A stretch of DNA of 64,000 nt, from assembly GCF_004362515.1 (NCBI RefSeq), contig NZ_SNXU01000001.1:2170001-2234000 (forward strand), read 5' to 3'. Made by a program: the position numbers and the translations under genes. The DNA is from Actinokineospora alba. GTDB taxonomy: Bacteria; Actinomycetota; Actinomycetes; Mycobacteriales; Pseudonocardiaceae. The notes beneath the pieces were generated by a model. That model saw nothing but the letters and a program-made list of their open reading frames with translations. It did no database searches and was not told where the DNA came from. Shown here piece by piece: positions 52,327 through 60,701 of the stretch (the first letter of the stretch is position 1; the number at the start of each line of letters is the position of its first letter).

Positions 52327-53151
52327 ATGCGGAGTCTGGGTTTGGTCGAGCAGTGGCCGGTCGACAACGTGGCCGTGGCCGTCATCGGGGCTGACGGGCG
52401 TGTGCTGGGGACCCACGGGGATCAGGACAGGGTCTTCCGGCTGGCGTCCGTGACCAAACTGCTCACTGCCTACGGAGTGCTTGTCGCCATTGAGGAAGGG
52501 GCGGTCGAGTGGGATCAGCCCGCCGGGCCTGAAGGGGCGACAGTTCGCCACCTGATCGCCCACACCTCTGGTCTCGCCTTCGACTCCCCGACCATCCAAG
52601 CACCGCCCGGGCAGCGGCGGATCTACTCCAATGCCGGGTTTGGGGTGCTGGCCGAGTTCATCCACGAATCGACCGGCATCCCGTTCGCCGACTATCTCGC
52701 CGAAGGGGTGTTCGCGCCGCTGGGGATGGCGGCGTCGGTGCTCGTCGGGTCGGCGGGGGCTGGGGCCGAGTCGACCTGTGGTGACCTTGCCCGGTTCGCC
52801 GTCGAGTTGCAGTCCCCGACGTTGGTGTCCAAAGAGTTGATGGCGGAGGCGTCCACAGTCGCGTTTCCCGGCCTCAACGGGGTGCTTCCCGGGTATGGCA
52901 ACCAGAAGCCCAATGACTGGGGGCTTGGGTTCGAGATCCGCGACGGCAAGAGTCCACATTGGACCGGCACCCAGAGCTCGCCGCGGACGTTCGGCCACTT
53001 TGGACAGTCCGGGACGTTCCTGTGGGTCGATCCCGAAGCCCAGGCGGCCTGTGTCGCGTTGGCCGACCGGGACTTCGGGCCGTGGGCGATCGAGGCGTGG
53101 ACGCCCTTCACCGACGCCGTGCTAGCTGATCTCCGGGATGGGCGGGCCTAG
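52327..53151 (+). CDS. Serine hydrolase, beta-lactamase/PBP-fold family
   Basis: 274 residues. Catalytic SxxK is SVTK in FRLASVTKLLTAYGV, the YxN motif is YSNAGFGVL and the third motif HFGQSGTFLWVD. This class C-like fold covers esterases, D-aminopeptidases and penicillin-binding homologs; the substrate is unknown. No signal peptide is evident, so it is probably cytoplasmic. ATG at 52327. The 3' end overlaps the convergent XPB helicase gene by 30 bases. Confidence 0.87.
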   Translation: MRSLGLVEQWPVDNVAVAVIGADGRVLGTHGDQDRVFRLASVTKLLTAYGVLVAIEEGAVEWDQPAGPEGATVRHLIAHTSGLAFDSPTIQAPPGQRRIYSNAGFGVLAEFIHESTGIPFADYLAEGVFAPLGMAASVLVGSAGAGAESTCGDLARFAVELQSPTLVSKELMAEASTVAFPGLNGVLPGYGNQKPNDWGLGFEIRDGKSPHWTGTQSSPRTFGHFGQSGTFLWVDPEAQAACVALADRDFGPWAIEAWTPFTDAVLADLRDGRA

Positions 53152-54783
53152 CAAGTCGTCAGCGTCGCAGATTCGGTAGGCGTAACCCTGTTCCGCCAGG
53201 AAGCGCTGCCGGTGCGCCGCGTACTCGGTGTCGAGGGTGTCTCGGGCGACCACCGAGTAGAAGTGCGCCTGTCGGCCGTCTCCCTTGGGGCGCAACAGCC
53301 TTCCGAGACGCTGGGCTTCCTCCTGGCGTGAGCCGAAGGTGCCGGACACCTGAACCGCCACCGACGCCTCCGGCAGGTCGATGGAGAAGTTGGCGACCTT
53401 CGACACCACCAGGGTCGGCAGCTCACCCTTGCGGAAAGCGTCGAACAGCGCCTCCCGCTCCTTGTTCTTCGTCGAGCCCTGGATGATCGGGGCGTTGAGG
53501 GCCTCGCCGAGTTCCTCCAGCTGGTCGAGATAGGCGCCGATCACGAGGGTGGGCTCGCCCGGGTGTCGGTCCAAAATGGACTGGACGACGGGCAGCTTGG
53601 TCTTCGCCGTGGAGCACAGCTTGTAACGGGTCTCGGGTTCGGCCGTGGCGTACTCCAGCCGCTCGTTCTCCGTCAGCGTCACCCTGACCTCGGTGCACTC
53701 GGCGGGCGCGATCCAGCCCTGCTCCTCGATGTCACGCCACGGCACGTCGTAGCGCTTCGGGCCGATGAGGGAGAACACGTCGCCCTCGCGGCCGTCCTCC
53801 CGCACGAGGGTCGCCGTCAGGCCCAGCCGACGCCGGGACTGCAGGTCGGCGGTCATCCGGAACACCGGCGCGGGCAGCAGGTGGACCTCGTCGTAGACCA
53901 CCAGACCCCAGTCGCGGGAGTCGAACAGCTCCAGGTGCCGGTACTCGCCGCGGGTCTTGCGGGTGACGACCTGGTAGGTCGCGATGGTGACCGGGCGGAT
54001 CTCCTTGCGCTCGCCGGAGTACTCGCCGATCTCCTCCTCCGTCAGCGACGTCCGCGCGATCAGCTCCCGCTTCCACTGCCTGCCCGACACCGTGTTCGTC
54101 ACCAGGATCAGCGTCGTGGCCTGCGCCTGTGCCATCGCGGCCGCCCCGACCAGCGTTTTTCCCGCCCCACACGGCAGCACGACGACACCGGACCCGCCCG
54201 CCCAGAATGAGTCGACCGCCATCCGCTGGTAGTCGCGCAGCTCCCAGCCGTCCTGCACCAGCGAAATCGCGTGCGCCTCACCGTCGACGTAGCCCGCGTG
54301 GTCCTCGGCGGGCCAGCCGACCTTGAGCAGCAGCTGCTTGAGCCTGCCGCGCTCGCTCGGGTGCACAATCACGGTGTCCTGATCGATGCGCGCCCCCAGC
54401 ATCGGGGAGATCTTCTTGTTGCGCAGCACCTCTTCGAGGACCGCGCGGTCGATGGACGTCATGACCAGCCCGTGCACGGGGCTGTTCTGCAAGGTCAGCC
54501 GCCCGAACCGGCCCATCGTGTCGACGATGTCGATCAGCAGCGGCTGCGGCACCGGGTACCGCGAGTAGGTCTCCAGCGCGTCGACGACCTGTTCGGCGTC
54601 GTGGCCCGCGGCGCGGGCGTTCCACAGGGCCAGCGGGGTGACCCGGTAGGTGTGGATGTGCTCCGGCGCGCGCTCCAGTTCGGCGAACGGCGCGATGGCC
54701 ATTCGGGCGTCCTTCGAGCTGGGGTGGTCGATCTCCAGCAGCAGGGTTTTGTCGGACTGCACGATCAGGGGGCCGTCGGTCAC
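53122..54783 (-). CDS. XPB/Rad25-type DNA repair helicase
   Basis: 553 residues, SF2 helicase. The N-terminal ~170 residues are the XPB-like damage-recognition domain (EHIHTYRVTPLALWNARAAG, SPVHGLVMTSIDRAVLEEVLRN). Helicase motifs: Walker A PCGAGKTLVGA, DEVH box, LTATLVRED (motif III/RED), SGTFGSRQEEAQRLGRLLRPK (motif VI). Actinobacterial XPB homologs are 3'-5' helicases tied to nucleotide excision repair. ATG start; length matches mycobacterial XPB. Stands alone. Confidence 0.93.
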   Translation of the reverse strand: MTDGPLIVQSDKTLLLEIDHPSSKDARMAIAPFAELERAPEHIHTYRVTPLALWNARAAGHDAEQVVDALETYSRYPVPQPLLIDIVDTMGRFGRLTLQNSPVHGLVMTSIDRAVLEEVLRNKKISPMLGARIDQDTVIVHPSERGRLKQLLLKVGWPAEDHAGYVDGEAHAISLVQDGWELRDYQRMAVDSFWAGGSGVVVLPCGAGKTLVGAAAMAQAQATTLILVTNTVSGRQWKRELIARTSLTEEEIGEYSGERKEIRPVTIATYQVVTRKTRGEYRHLELFDSRDWGLVVYDEVHLLPAPVFRMTADLQSRRRLGLTATLVREDGREGDVFSLIGPKRYDVPWRDIEEQGWIAPAECTEVRVTLTENERLEYATAEPETRYKLCSTAKTKLPVVQSILDRHPGEPTLVIGAYLDQLEELGEALNAPIIQGSTKNKEREALFDAFRKGELPTLVVSKVANFSIDLPEASVAVQVSGTFGSRQEEAQRLGRLLRPKGDGRQAHFYSVVARDTLDTEYAAHRQRFLAEQGYAYRICDADDLLGPPIPEIS

Positions 54784-54902
54784 CCCACCAGTGTCGCAAA
54801 CTCCGACATCAAGGCCACAGTTCGGTAACCGGGCCTGCCCTCGGCGGGTACCTGGCGGCTACCGTCCACGCTGCCCATCCACCGGTCCCAGCAGAGGCGA
54901 AC

Positions 54903-55436
54903 ATGAGCAACCCCGTTGACCAGGAGCAGTCCCAGGCCGAGCCCAAAAGGCGCAAGAGCCTGCCGATCTGGGTCATCGCCCTGGTCGCCGCCCTCGTCCT
55001 GGCCGGTGTGGGCTTCGGCGCCTACCAGGTGTTCTTCGCCGACGATACGGCCGCGCCGGGCGAGTGTGCCTCGGTGAGCGGCACCGACGACGCCGCGAAG
55101 CTGACGATCGTCGACTGCGCCGAGAAGTCCGCCACCTTCAAGGTCGCGCTCAAGAAGGACAAGGCCGAGACGAGCTGCCCCGAGGGCGCCTACCGCGAGC
55201 TGCGTGACGAGAAGAACCTGATCTGCCTGATGCCGAACTTCGTCGCGGGCACCTGTTATGAGTCCGACGAGGCCAACCAGGCGTTCAAGGTCGGCTCCTG
55301 CGAGAGCCCCGAGGCCATCAAGATCACCAAGGTGATCAACGGCACCACCGACCCGTCCGGCTGCCCCAACAGCAACGGCCTGGGCTACCCGGAGCCGAAG
55401 ACGGTGTTCTGCATCGAGACGCCCGGCGTTTCCTGA
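54903..55436 (+). CDS. Septum-formation-like LppU/SCO3897-family membrane protein
   Basis: 177 residues. A short cytoplasmic head, one transmembrane helix (WVIALVAALVLAGVGFGAYQVFF, ~23-45) and an extracytoplasmic domain with six Cys (GECASVSGTDDAAKLTIVDCAEK, ETSCPEGAYRELRDEKNLICLMPNF, GTCYESDEANQAFKVGSCESPEAIKI, SGCPNSNGLG...VFCIE). This Cys pattern is the septum-formation/LppU-type fold. Function is unknown; surface or secreted binding is likely. Paralogous to the 55762 gene. Confidence 0.82.
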   Translation: MSNPVDQEQSQAEPKRRKSLPIWVIALVAALVLAGVGFGAYQVFFADDTAAPGECASVSGTDDAAKLTIVDCAEKSATFKVALKKDKAETSCPEGAYRELRDEKNLICLMPNFVAGTCYESDEANQAFKVGSCESPEAIKITKVINGTTDPSGCPNSNGLGYPEPKTVFCIETPGVS

Positions 55437-55446
55437 CTGTCCTGAT

Positions 55447-55483
55447 CAGACGGCCATCCCGGGCGATCCGGGGTGGCCGTCTG
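55447..55483 (+). terminator. Terminator-like hairpin
   Basis: CAGACGGCCATCCC pairs with GGGTGGCCGTCTG with one bulged base; about 10 bases after the LppU-like stop. Confidence 0.75.
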
Positions 55484-55488
55484 CCGTA

Positions 55489-55596
55489 GTGGCACTCGAG
55501 ATCGTCGATGGTGGAACCTGGCCCGAGGGTCGCGCGTCCTCTGAAGTGGACAACGGGTTCAACGCCGAACCCAAGATGGTGGTCCTCGGCGAGTCA
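55489..55596 (+). pseudogene. Fossil C-terminal fragment of a septum-formation-like paralog
   Basis: The 36-codon frame LEIVDGGTWPEG...VDNGF.AEPKMVVLGES closely parallels the C-terminus of the gene at 55762-56655 (LEVVEGKNDPDA...VDDGFMYAEPKMTICGKS). Spacing and most key residues are kept; the conserved Cys are lost. There is no ribosome site and the frame continues into a non-homologous stretch. It is best read as the decayed remnant of a third tandem copy. Confidence 0.65.
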
Positions 55597-55761
55597 CGGA
55601 AGTGGCCTTCCGGGCGACTTGAGGGTGAAGGCCGGAGAACGCGCCTGTCTTTCCCGCGTTTCACCGCCAGGTGTCCGACCCCCGCGTTAGATTGGCCAGC
55701 CGCTGGTTCGCCGCCGGCAGGCCCGCCAACCCCCGCTGTTCGAACTCCACGAGGTGCACGA

Positions 55762-56655
55762 ATGTCCAACCCGCAGCAGCCGGGCCCGTTCGGATCGCCC
55801 CAGGGCGGCCCGCAGCCGCCGTACAACCAGGGGCCGCCGACGCCTCCCGGGGGCCACCAGCCGCCGCCGTACGGCCAGCAGCCTGGCCAGCAGCCGCCCC
55901 CGCCGTATGGCCAACAGCCCGGTCAGCAGCCGCCGCCCTTCGGTCAGCAGCCTGGCCAGCAGCCGCCACCCTTCGGTGAGCAGGCCGGTCAGCAGCAGCC
56001 GCCCTTCGGCCAGCAGCCAGGGCAGCAGCCGCCCCCGTTCGGCCAGCAGCCTCAGCAGCCGTACGGCCAGCAGCCGCCGCCGTTCGGGCAGGAGCCGGTG
56101 CAGCCGGGATTCGTGCCGCCGCCGTCGGGTCCGAACAAGGGCAAGACCATCAAGCTGGTGGTCATCCTGGTCGCGATCGTGGCGGTCGGCATCGGCGGGT
56201 TCTTCGCGTTCAACAAGTCGGCCGCGTCCGCCGACGTCGGCGACTGCATCAAGGTCAAGGACGACAGCGCCACCAACGCCGACGTCGAGAAGATCGACTG
56301 CACCAAGCCCGAGGCGGTGTTCAAGGTCGCCAAGAAGCTCGACAGCGCCGCCGCGACCTGCCCGACCGCGGACAACAGCATGTACCTGGAGTACGAGCAG
56401 TCGAGCAGGCGTGGCGGCAGCGGCGGGTTCTCGCTGTGCCTGATGCTCAACACGAAGGTCGGCGAGTGCTTCACCGATCTCCGCAAGTCCGCCGAGGCCA
56501 GGAAGGTCCCCTGCGGCGACCCGAGCGTCAAGTTCGAGGTGCTCGAGGTCGTCGAGGGCAAGAACGACCCGGACGCCTGCACCGCCAAGGGCGTCGACGA
56601 CGGCTTCATGTACGCCGAGCCCAAGATGACCATCTGCGGCAAGAGCTCCAGCTGA
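55762..56655 (+). CDS. Septum-formation-like membrane protein with Gln/Pro repeat head
   Basis: 297 residues. Residues 1-125 are a low-complexity cytoplasmic head of tandem PPPFGQQPGQQ-type repeats (11-residue unit). A transmembrane helix follows (TIKLVVILVAIVAVGIGGFFAF, ~134-155), then a Cys-containing septum-formation domain (VGDCIKVKDDSATNADVEKIDCTKP, ATCPTADNSMYLEYEQS, FSLCLMLNTKVGECF, VPCGDPSVKFEVLEVVEGKNDPDACT, MTICGK). ATG at 55762 with GAGGTG upstream. The long open frame to 55489 is not coding except for the fossil fragment. Likely an envelope protein whose head recruits partners. Confidence 0.87.
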   Translation: MSNPQQPGPFGSPQGGPQPPYNQGPPTPPGGHQPPPYGQQPGQQPPPPYGQQPGQQPPPFGQQPGQQPPPFGEQAGQQQPPFGQQPGQQPPPFGQQPQQPYGQQPPPFGQEPVQPGFVPPPSGPNKGKTIKLVVILVAIVAVGIGGFFAFNKSAASADVGDCIKVKDDSATNADVEKIDCTKPEAVFKVAKKLDSAAATCPTADNSMYLEYEQSSRRGGSGGFSLCLMLNTKVGECFTDLRKSAEARKVPCGDPSVKFEVLEVVEGKNDPDACTAKGVDDGFMYAEPKMTICGKSSS

Positions 56656-56671
56656 TCTTCCGGCACGGAAA

Positions 56672-56703
56672 CGAATGCCCCCGGCCGCGGCCGGGGGCAT
56701 TCG
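56672..56703. terminator. Bidirectional terminator
   Basis: CGAATGCCCCCGGCC and GGCCGGGGGCATTCG are perfect 15-bp arms around GC. Lies between the converging ends of the septum-formation-like gene and the ABC ATPase gene. Confidence 0.9.
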
Positions 56704-56706
56704 TCG

Positions 56707-57498
56707 TCAGTGGACGGTCTCGGCCGTGGGCGCCGACTGCAGCAGCCCCGCCACCTTCGCCCGCAGCTCGACGAACTCGTCCGACGAGCGGGTGGTGATC
56801 TGGTCGCGCTCCTCGCCCAGACCGACGTCGAGCGCGGCGACCACCCGGGCGGGCGACTTCGACAGCACCAGCACCCGGTCGCCCAGGTAGACGCTCTCGT
56901 CGATGTCGTGGGTGACCAGCAGCACCGTCGTGTCCTGCTCGCGGCGCACGCGCAGCAGCAGGTCCTCCAGCTCGAAGCGGGTCTGCGCGTCCACCGAGGC
57001 GAACGGCTCGTCCATCAGCAGCAGGGCGGGCCGGTAGGCCAGGGCGCGGGCGATGGCGACGCGCTGCTGCATGCCGCCGGAGAGCTGCCACGGGTACTTG
57101 CGGCCCGCGTTCTCCAGGCCGACCGCGGCCAGCGCCTCGCCCGCCCGGGCGGTGCGCTCGGCCCTGGACAGCTCACGCAGCGGGAACTCCACGTTCCGCT
57201 GGACGGTCAGCCACGGGAACAGTGACCGGCTGTAGTCCTGGAACACCACGGCCAGGTCCGCGGGCACGCCGTCGACGGGGGTGCCGTGCAGCGAGACCGC
57301 GCCCCGGGTCGGCCGGATCAGCCCGGAGATCGACCGCAGCAGGGTCGACTTGCCGCAGCCGGACGGGCCGACGACGCAGACGAGCTCACCCGCCTCCACG
57401 GTGAACGACAGGCCGTCGATGGCGTCGTGGGCGCCGTCCTTGGCCTGGTAGGTGTGGCCGAGGTCGGCCACATCGAGCATTGTCTGGGCCACGGTCAT
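56707..57498 (-). CDS. ABC importer ATP-binding protein (SsuB/TauB/NrtD type)
   Basis: 263 residues. Walker A GPSGCGKST, Q-loop AVVFQDYSRSLFPW, signature LSGGMQQRVAIARAL, Walker B LLLMDEP, H-loop LVTHDIDES. This arrangement is typical of the nitrate/sulfonate/taurine importer family. ATG at 57498 overlaps the second permease gene by 4 bases. Last gene of a four-gene operon (SBP, two permeases, ATPase). Confidence 0.92.
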   Translation of the reverse strand: MTVAQTMLDVADLGHTYQAKDGAHDAIDGLSFTVEAGELVCVVGPSGCGKSTLLRSISGLIRPTRGAVSLHGTPVDGVPADLAVVFQDYSRSLFPWLTVQRNVEFPLRELSRAERTARAGEALAAVGLENAGRKYPWQLSGGMQQRVAIARALAYRPALLLMDEPFASVDAQTRFELEDLLLRVRREQDTTVLLVTHDIDESVYLGDRVLVLSKSPARVVAALDVGLGEERDQITTRSSDEFVELRAKVAGLLQSAPTAETVH

Positions 57499-58277
57499 CC
57501 TCCGGTCGCCTGCGCCTGGGTCTCGAACGTGTGCTTCGGCTGCCAGGCCAAGGCACGGCGTTCGAACATCAGCAGCAGCGTGTTGAACAGGTAGCCGAGC
57601 ACGCCGAGCAGCACGATCCACGACCACATCTCAGGTAGGTCGTAGTCCCGCTGGGTGCGCACCAGCTGGTTGCCGATGCCGTTGGCGGACCCGACCAACT
57701 CGCCGATGACCATCAGGATCAGCGAGATCGACAGGCTCAGCCGCAGCCCGGCGAAGATCTTCGGCGCAGCCGACGGCAGCACCACACCCAGGATCCACTG
57801 GGCCTTCGAGAGCCGGAACGCCCGCGCGGTCTCGACCTTCGTCGCGTCCACGCCCCGGGCGCCGTCGACGGTGTTGAGCAGCACCGGCCAGATCGCCCCG
57901 AAGATGATCGTCGGCAGCTGCATGCTCGTCACGCCGACGGTGGCGATGAAGAACGGGACCAGCAGCGGCGGCGGGATCGATCGCATGAAGTTGAACAGCG
58001 GACCCAGGTACGCCATCGCCGTGCGGGACCGGCCGAGCAGCAGGCCCAGCGCCACGCCGATGATCCCGGCCAGCGCCCAGCCGCCGAGCATCCGGCCGAC
58101 ACCGGGCACGACGTGCTCGCCGAAAGCGCTGGAGAACCACACTTCGGCCGCGGCACCCGAGATCGTCGACGGCGGCGGGAAGAACGGGTCGGCGGCGGAC
58201 CGCGTGACCAGCTCCCACACCGCGACCACGATGGCGAACACGACCCAGCGCTGGGCGAACCTCCCGAAGCGCCTCAC
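57495..58277 (-). CDS. ABC importer permease (SsuC type), second copy
   Basis: 260 residues, six transmembrane segments with the EAA loop EWAPKIFAGLRLSLSISLILMVIGELVGSANGIGNQL-like (key run VLPSAAPKIFAGLRLSLSISL). GTG start overlaps the preceding permease stop (GTGA) and the stop overlaps the ATPase start. It pairs with the first permease, so the transporter is probably a heterodimer of permeases. Confidence 0.88.
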   Translation of the reverse strand: MRRFGRFAQRWVVFAIVVAVWELVTRSAADPFFPPPSTISGAAAEVWFSSAFGEHVVPGVGRMLGGWALAGIIGVALGLLLGRSRTAMAYLGPLFNFMRSIPPPLLVPFFIATVGVTSMQLPTIIFGAIWPVLLNTVDGARGVDATKVETARAFRLSKAQWILGVVLPSAAPKIFAGLRLSLSISLILMVIGELVGSANGIGNQLVRTQRDYDLPEMWSWIVLLGVLGYLFNTLLLMFERRALAWQPKHTFETQAQATGG

Positions 58278-59080
58278 GAGGCATCACCCCGCGGGGCGTT
58301 CCAGGCGAACAGCTTGGTGTGCAGCCGTTCCAGCCCGGCGTTCGCCGCGTAGCCGACCAGGCCCGCAATGACCGTGCCCGCGAGCACCTGGTCCATGTGG
58401 GCGCCGCCGCTGTTGGCCTCCATGATGAACTGCCCGAGGCCCTTGGTGCCGCCCGCGAACAGCTCGGTCGAGACCACCACGGCCAGCGCGATCGCGAACG
58501 ACAGCCGCACGCCGGTCAGCACGAACGGGGCCGCGCTGGGCAGCGCGATCCGGGTCAGCACGGCCACCCGGCCGGTGCCGAACGCGCGCGCCGTCTCCAC
58601 ATGCAGCGGGTCGAGTTCGTCGAGCGCGTACATCGTGTTGAACAGGATCGGCCACAGCGCGCCGTAGACGGCGAGCGCGATCTTGGTGTCCGGGCCGGTG
58701 CCGGTGACCAGCAGCGCCAGCGGGATCAGCGCGACCGACGGGATCGGCCGGAGGAATTCGACCACCGTCATGCACGCCCGGCGCACCAGCGGGATGCTGC
58801 CGAGCAGCAGTCCACTGGGGACGGCGATCAGGACGGCGATCACGAGTGCGATGACGGTGGCCAGGACGGTGGCCAGCAGCGCCCGGAGAAAGGTCTCGTC
58901 GCCGAGCAGGTCCACCATCGTCGGCAGGACCTCGCTCGGCGGACGCAGGTAGAGTCCCGGAACCAGACCGGTCTGGCTGGCCACTTCCCAGGTGAGGAAG
59001 AGGCCCGCCAGACCGATCAAGCTCGCGGGAACCCGTCGAGTTCCACTCACTGTGCTCGGCTTCCGGAAACGGAAGCCCAC
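58274..59080 (-). CDS. ABC importer permease (SsuC type), first copy
   Basis: 268 residues, six transmembrane segments. The EAA motif reads IALPSAAPFVLTGVRLSFAIAL and is followed by VSTELFAGGTKGLGQFI. Two dissimilar permeases in a single operon indicate heterodimerisation. GTG start at 59080 is poorly supported by a Shine-Dalgarno (TAGGGG abuts it). Coupled to the second permease by a GTGA overlap. Confidence 0.87.
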   Translation of the reverse strand: MGFRFRKPSTVSGTRRVPASLIGLAGLFLTWEVASQTGLVPGLYLRPPSEVLPTMVDLLGDETFLRALLATVLATVIALVIAVLIAVPSGLLLGSIPLVRRACMTVVEFLRPIPSVALIPLALLVTGTGPDTKIALAVYGALWPILFNTMYALDELDPLHVETARAFGTGRVAVLTRIALPSAAPFVLTGVRLSFAIALAVVVSTELFAGGTKGLGQFIMEANSGGAHMDQVLAGTVIAGLVGYAANAGLERLHTKLFAWNAPRGDAS

Positions 59081-59089
59081 CCCCTACCG

Positions 59090-60115
59090 CTACTTGCCCG
59101 CAGAACCGTTCGGGATCATGGTCTTGACGTCAAGGTGACCCTTGATCACACCGAACTCTTCCATCAGGTTCGCCACGCGCTGGATGCGGTTGGCCTCAAG
59201 GGAGGTCGAATACGTGGAGATGGTGACCAGCTGGGCGGTCTGCTGGTCGATCTTGGCGTACTTGACGAACATGGGCTCCATCTTGGAGCGGTCGGTCGCC
59301 TCGGCGTGCGCCTTGGCCAGCGCGCGCTGGAAGGCGGCGATGGTGTTGGGGCTGGTGCTGGCGAACTTGCCCTGGCCGCCGATCGCGACGTAGCCGGACA
59401 TCGGGATCTCGGCCGTCGGACCCGAGGCGCCGTCGAACACCGGGACCGCGCCGATCTTCTTCATCGCGTTGGTGACCCACGGCTCGACCATGACCGCGGC
59501 GTCGACGTCACCCTTCTGCAGGGCGCCCATCATCTCCGGCAGCGGCATCTCGATCCACTTGACCTGGTTGTAGTCCACGCCCTGGTTCTTCAGGACGGAC
59601 ATCGGCGCCAGGTCGGTGAAGCTGTTGCGGCCGGTGATCGCGATCCGCTTGCCGGGCGCGTCGGACGGCTTCTTGAAGGCGGAGTCCTTCAGGGTCACCA
59701 CGACGAGGTGGCCGGGCTTCGCCGAGAGCGCGTCGGCGACGATCTTGAACTCGGCCAGCTTCTTGCTCTGCGCGAGCAGCGGCGCCGGGTAGGACGCGAA
59801 CGCGATGTCGACGTCGCCGTTGATGACGCCGGTGATGCTGGCGGGCCCGGAGGCCATGACCTGGGCTTCGACCTCGAGGCCCTGCTCCTTGAAGTACCCC
59901 TGCTCGATGGCGCGGTAGAACGGCGCGACGTCGACGACGGGCAGTACCCCGACCTTGATCTTGGCCTTCTCCACCCCGCCCGGCCCCTGCTGGGCGCCGT
60001 CGGATCCGCTTTCGCCGCCGAGCAGCGAGCAGCCGCTGGCCAGCAGCGCCACCGCGACAGCGGCGATCGGCAGACGGGCACGGGAGAACCGTCTGGTGGT
60101 CACGCTTCGGAGCAT
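59090..60115 (-). CDS. ABC importer substrate-binding lipoprotein
   Basis: 341 residues. Lipobox LLASGC (Cys29) after a hydrophobic leader. NMT1/THI5- or SsuA-like fold: KVGVLPVVDVAPFYRAIEQGYFKEQGLEVE, GDVDIAFASYPAPLL, GKRIAITGRNSFTDL, DAAVMVEPWVTNAMKKIG. This class binds aliphatic sulfonates, nitrate, taurine or pyrimidine precursors; the ligand is not deducible, and no sulfonatase or nitrate reductase is nearby. ATG 60115. Precedes the permeases by nine bases. Confidence 0.9.
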   Translation of the reverse strand: MLRSVTTRRFSRARLPIAAVAVALLASGCSLLGGESGSDGAQQGPGGVEKAKIKVGVLPVVDVAPFYRAIEQGYFKEQGLEVEAQVMASGPASITGVINGDVDIAFASYPAPLLAQSKKLAEFKIVADALSAKPGHLVVVTLKDSAFKKPSDAPGKRIAITGRNSFTDLAPMSVLKNQGVDYNQVKWIEMPLPEMMGALQKGDVDAAVMVEPWVTNAMKKIGAVPVFDGASGPTAEIPMSGYVAIGGQGKFASTSPNTIAAFQRALAKAHAEATDRSKMEPMFVKYAKIDQQTAQLVTISTYSTSLEANRIQRVANLMEEFGVIKGHLDVKTMIPNGSAGK

Positions 60116-60692
60116 TGGAGCCTCTCCTCATAGGAGGTCGGTTTGTCGAGGTGTTACCCCCCTCGCACATCAAGGGGCCACTCTAAGGTCCGTTGGGACC
60201 GGGTCACAATGAGTGTGCGCCAGATGTCTTCGGGTGAACTCTCTCACTGAATTGGGTGGAGCCGTTGACCCAAGTGGGCGAATTGCTCCAGAGCCCTGAC
60301 CAGGGCCTAACGGTGTGTAATGGCCCACTCGGGGTATGCCCCCTAGCCCTGCCATCTGGGTGATCAATTGGCTGGAATAGTCCATAGTTCCATCACCCAT
60401 GAGGACTGTTGCTACTGCTAAGTACCTGATAAGGGCTGTGATGATGCCCTGGAAGGGTTACATCGCCGCTGAGACTTCGCTACCTTCTGTGTCCAACAGG
60501 TGAGGCGCACGCTCGTCCGAGCGGCGCGGAGAGCAGGCGCGCATGGTCGTCGGTAACGCCGGGCCGAGTCGGTCCGACATCTTGCGGCAAGCGTCACTGC
60601 TTCGGGCTACCGCGATGCGCCGCGTCCTTAACTGGGGTAGTTGTCCGTTCGAGCTAGCCGAGTAACGGGCTACTGGCTCAGATGCAAGGAGT
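60116..60692. other. Intergenic region upstream of the conservon
   Basis: 577 bases with no supportable gene. It is more AT-rich around 60230-60480 than the rest of the window, suggesting promoters for the divergent SBP operon and the conservon. A weak inverted repeat GGGTGAT...ATCACCC (60358-60398) occurs, with no other motif I can name. AAGGAG (60686-60691) is the conservon ribosome site. Confidence 0.6.
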
Positions 60693-60701
60693 GTGCAGGC
60701 A

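Noticed and set aside
55489..55761. N-terminal extension of the 55762 gene
   Set aside because: The extension lacks a ribosome site and contains a decayed paralog fragment; the internal ATG has GAGGTG upstream.
56707..60115. Thiamine-precursor (THI5-type) transporter tied to the thi locus
   Set aside because: The binding protein fits this superfamily but there is no TPP riboswitch upstream, and it is 22 kb from the thi genes; the ligand stays open.
60170..60400. 76-codon minus-strand ORF upstream of the SBP gene
   Set aside because: No ribosome site or recognisable domain; region looks like promoter DNA.
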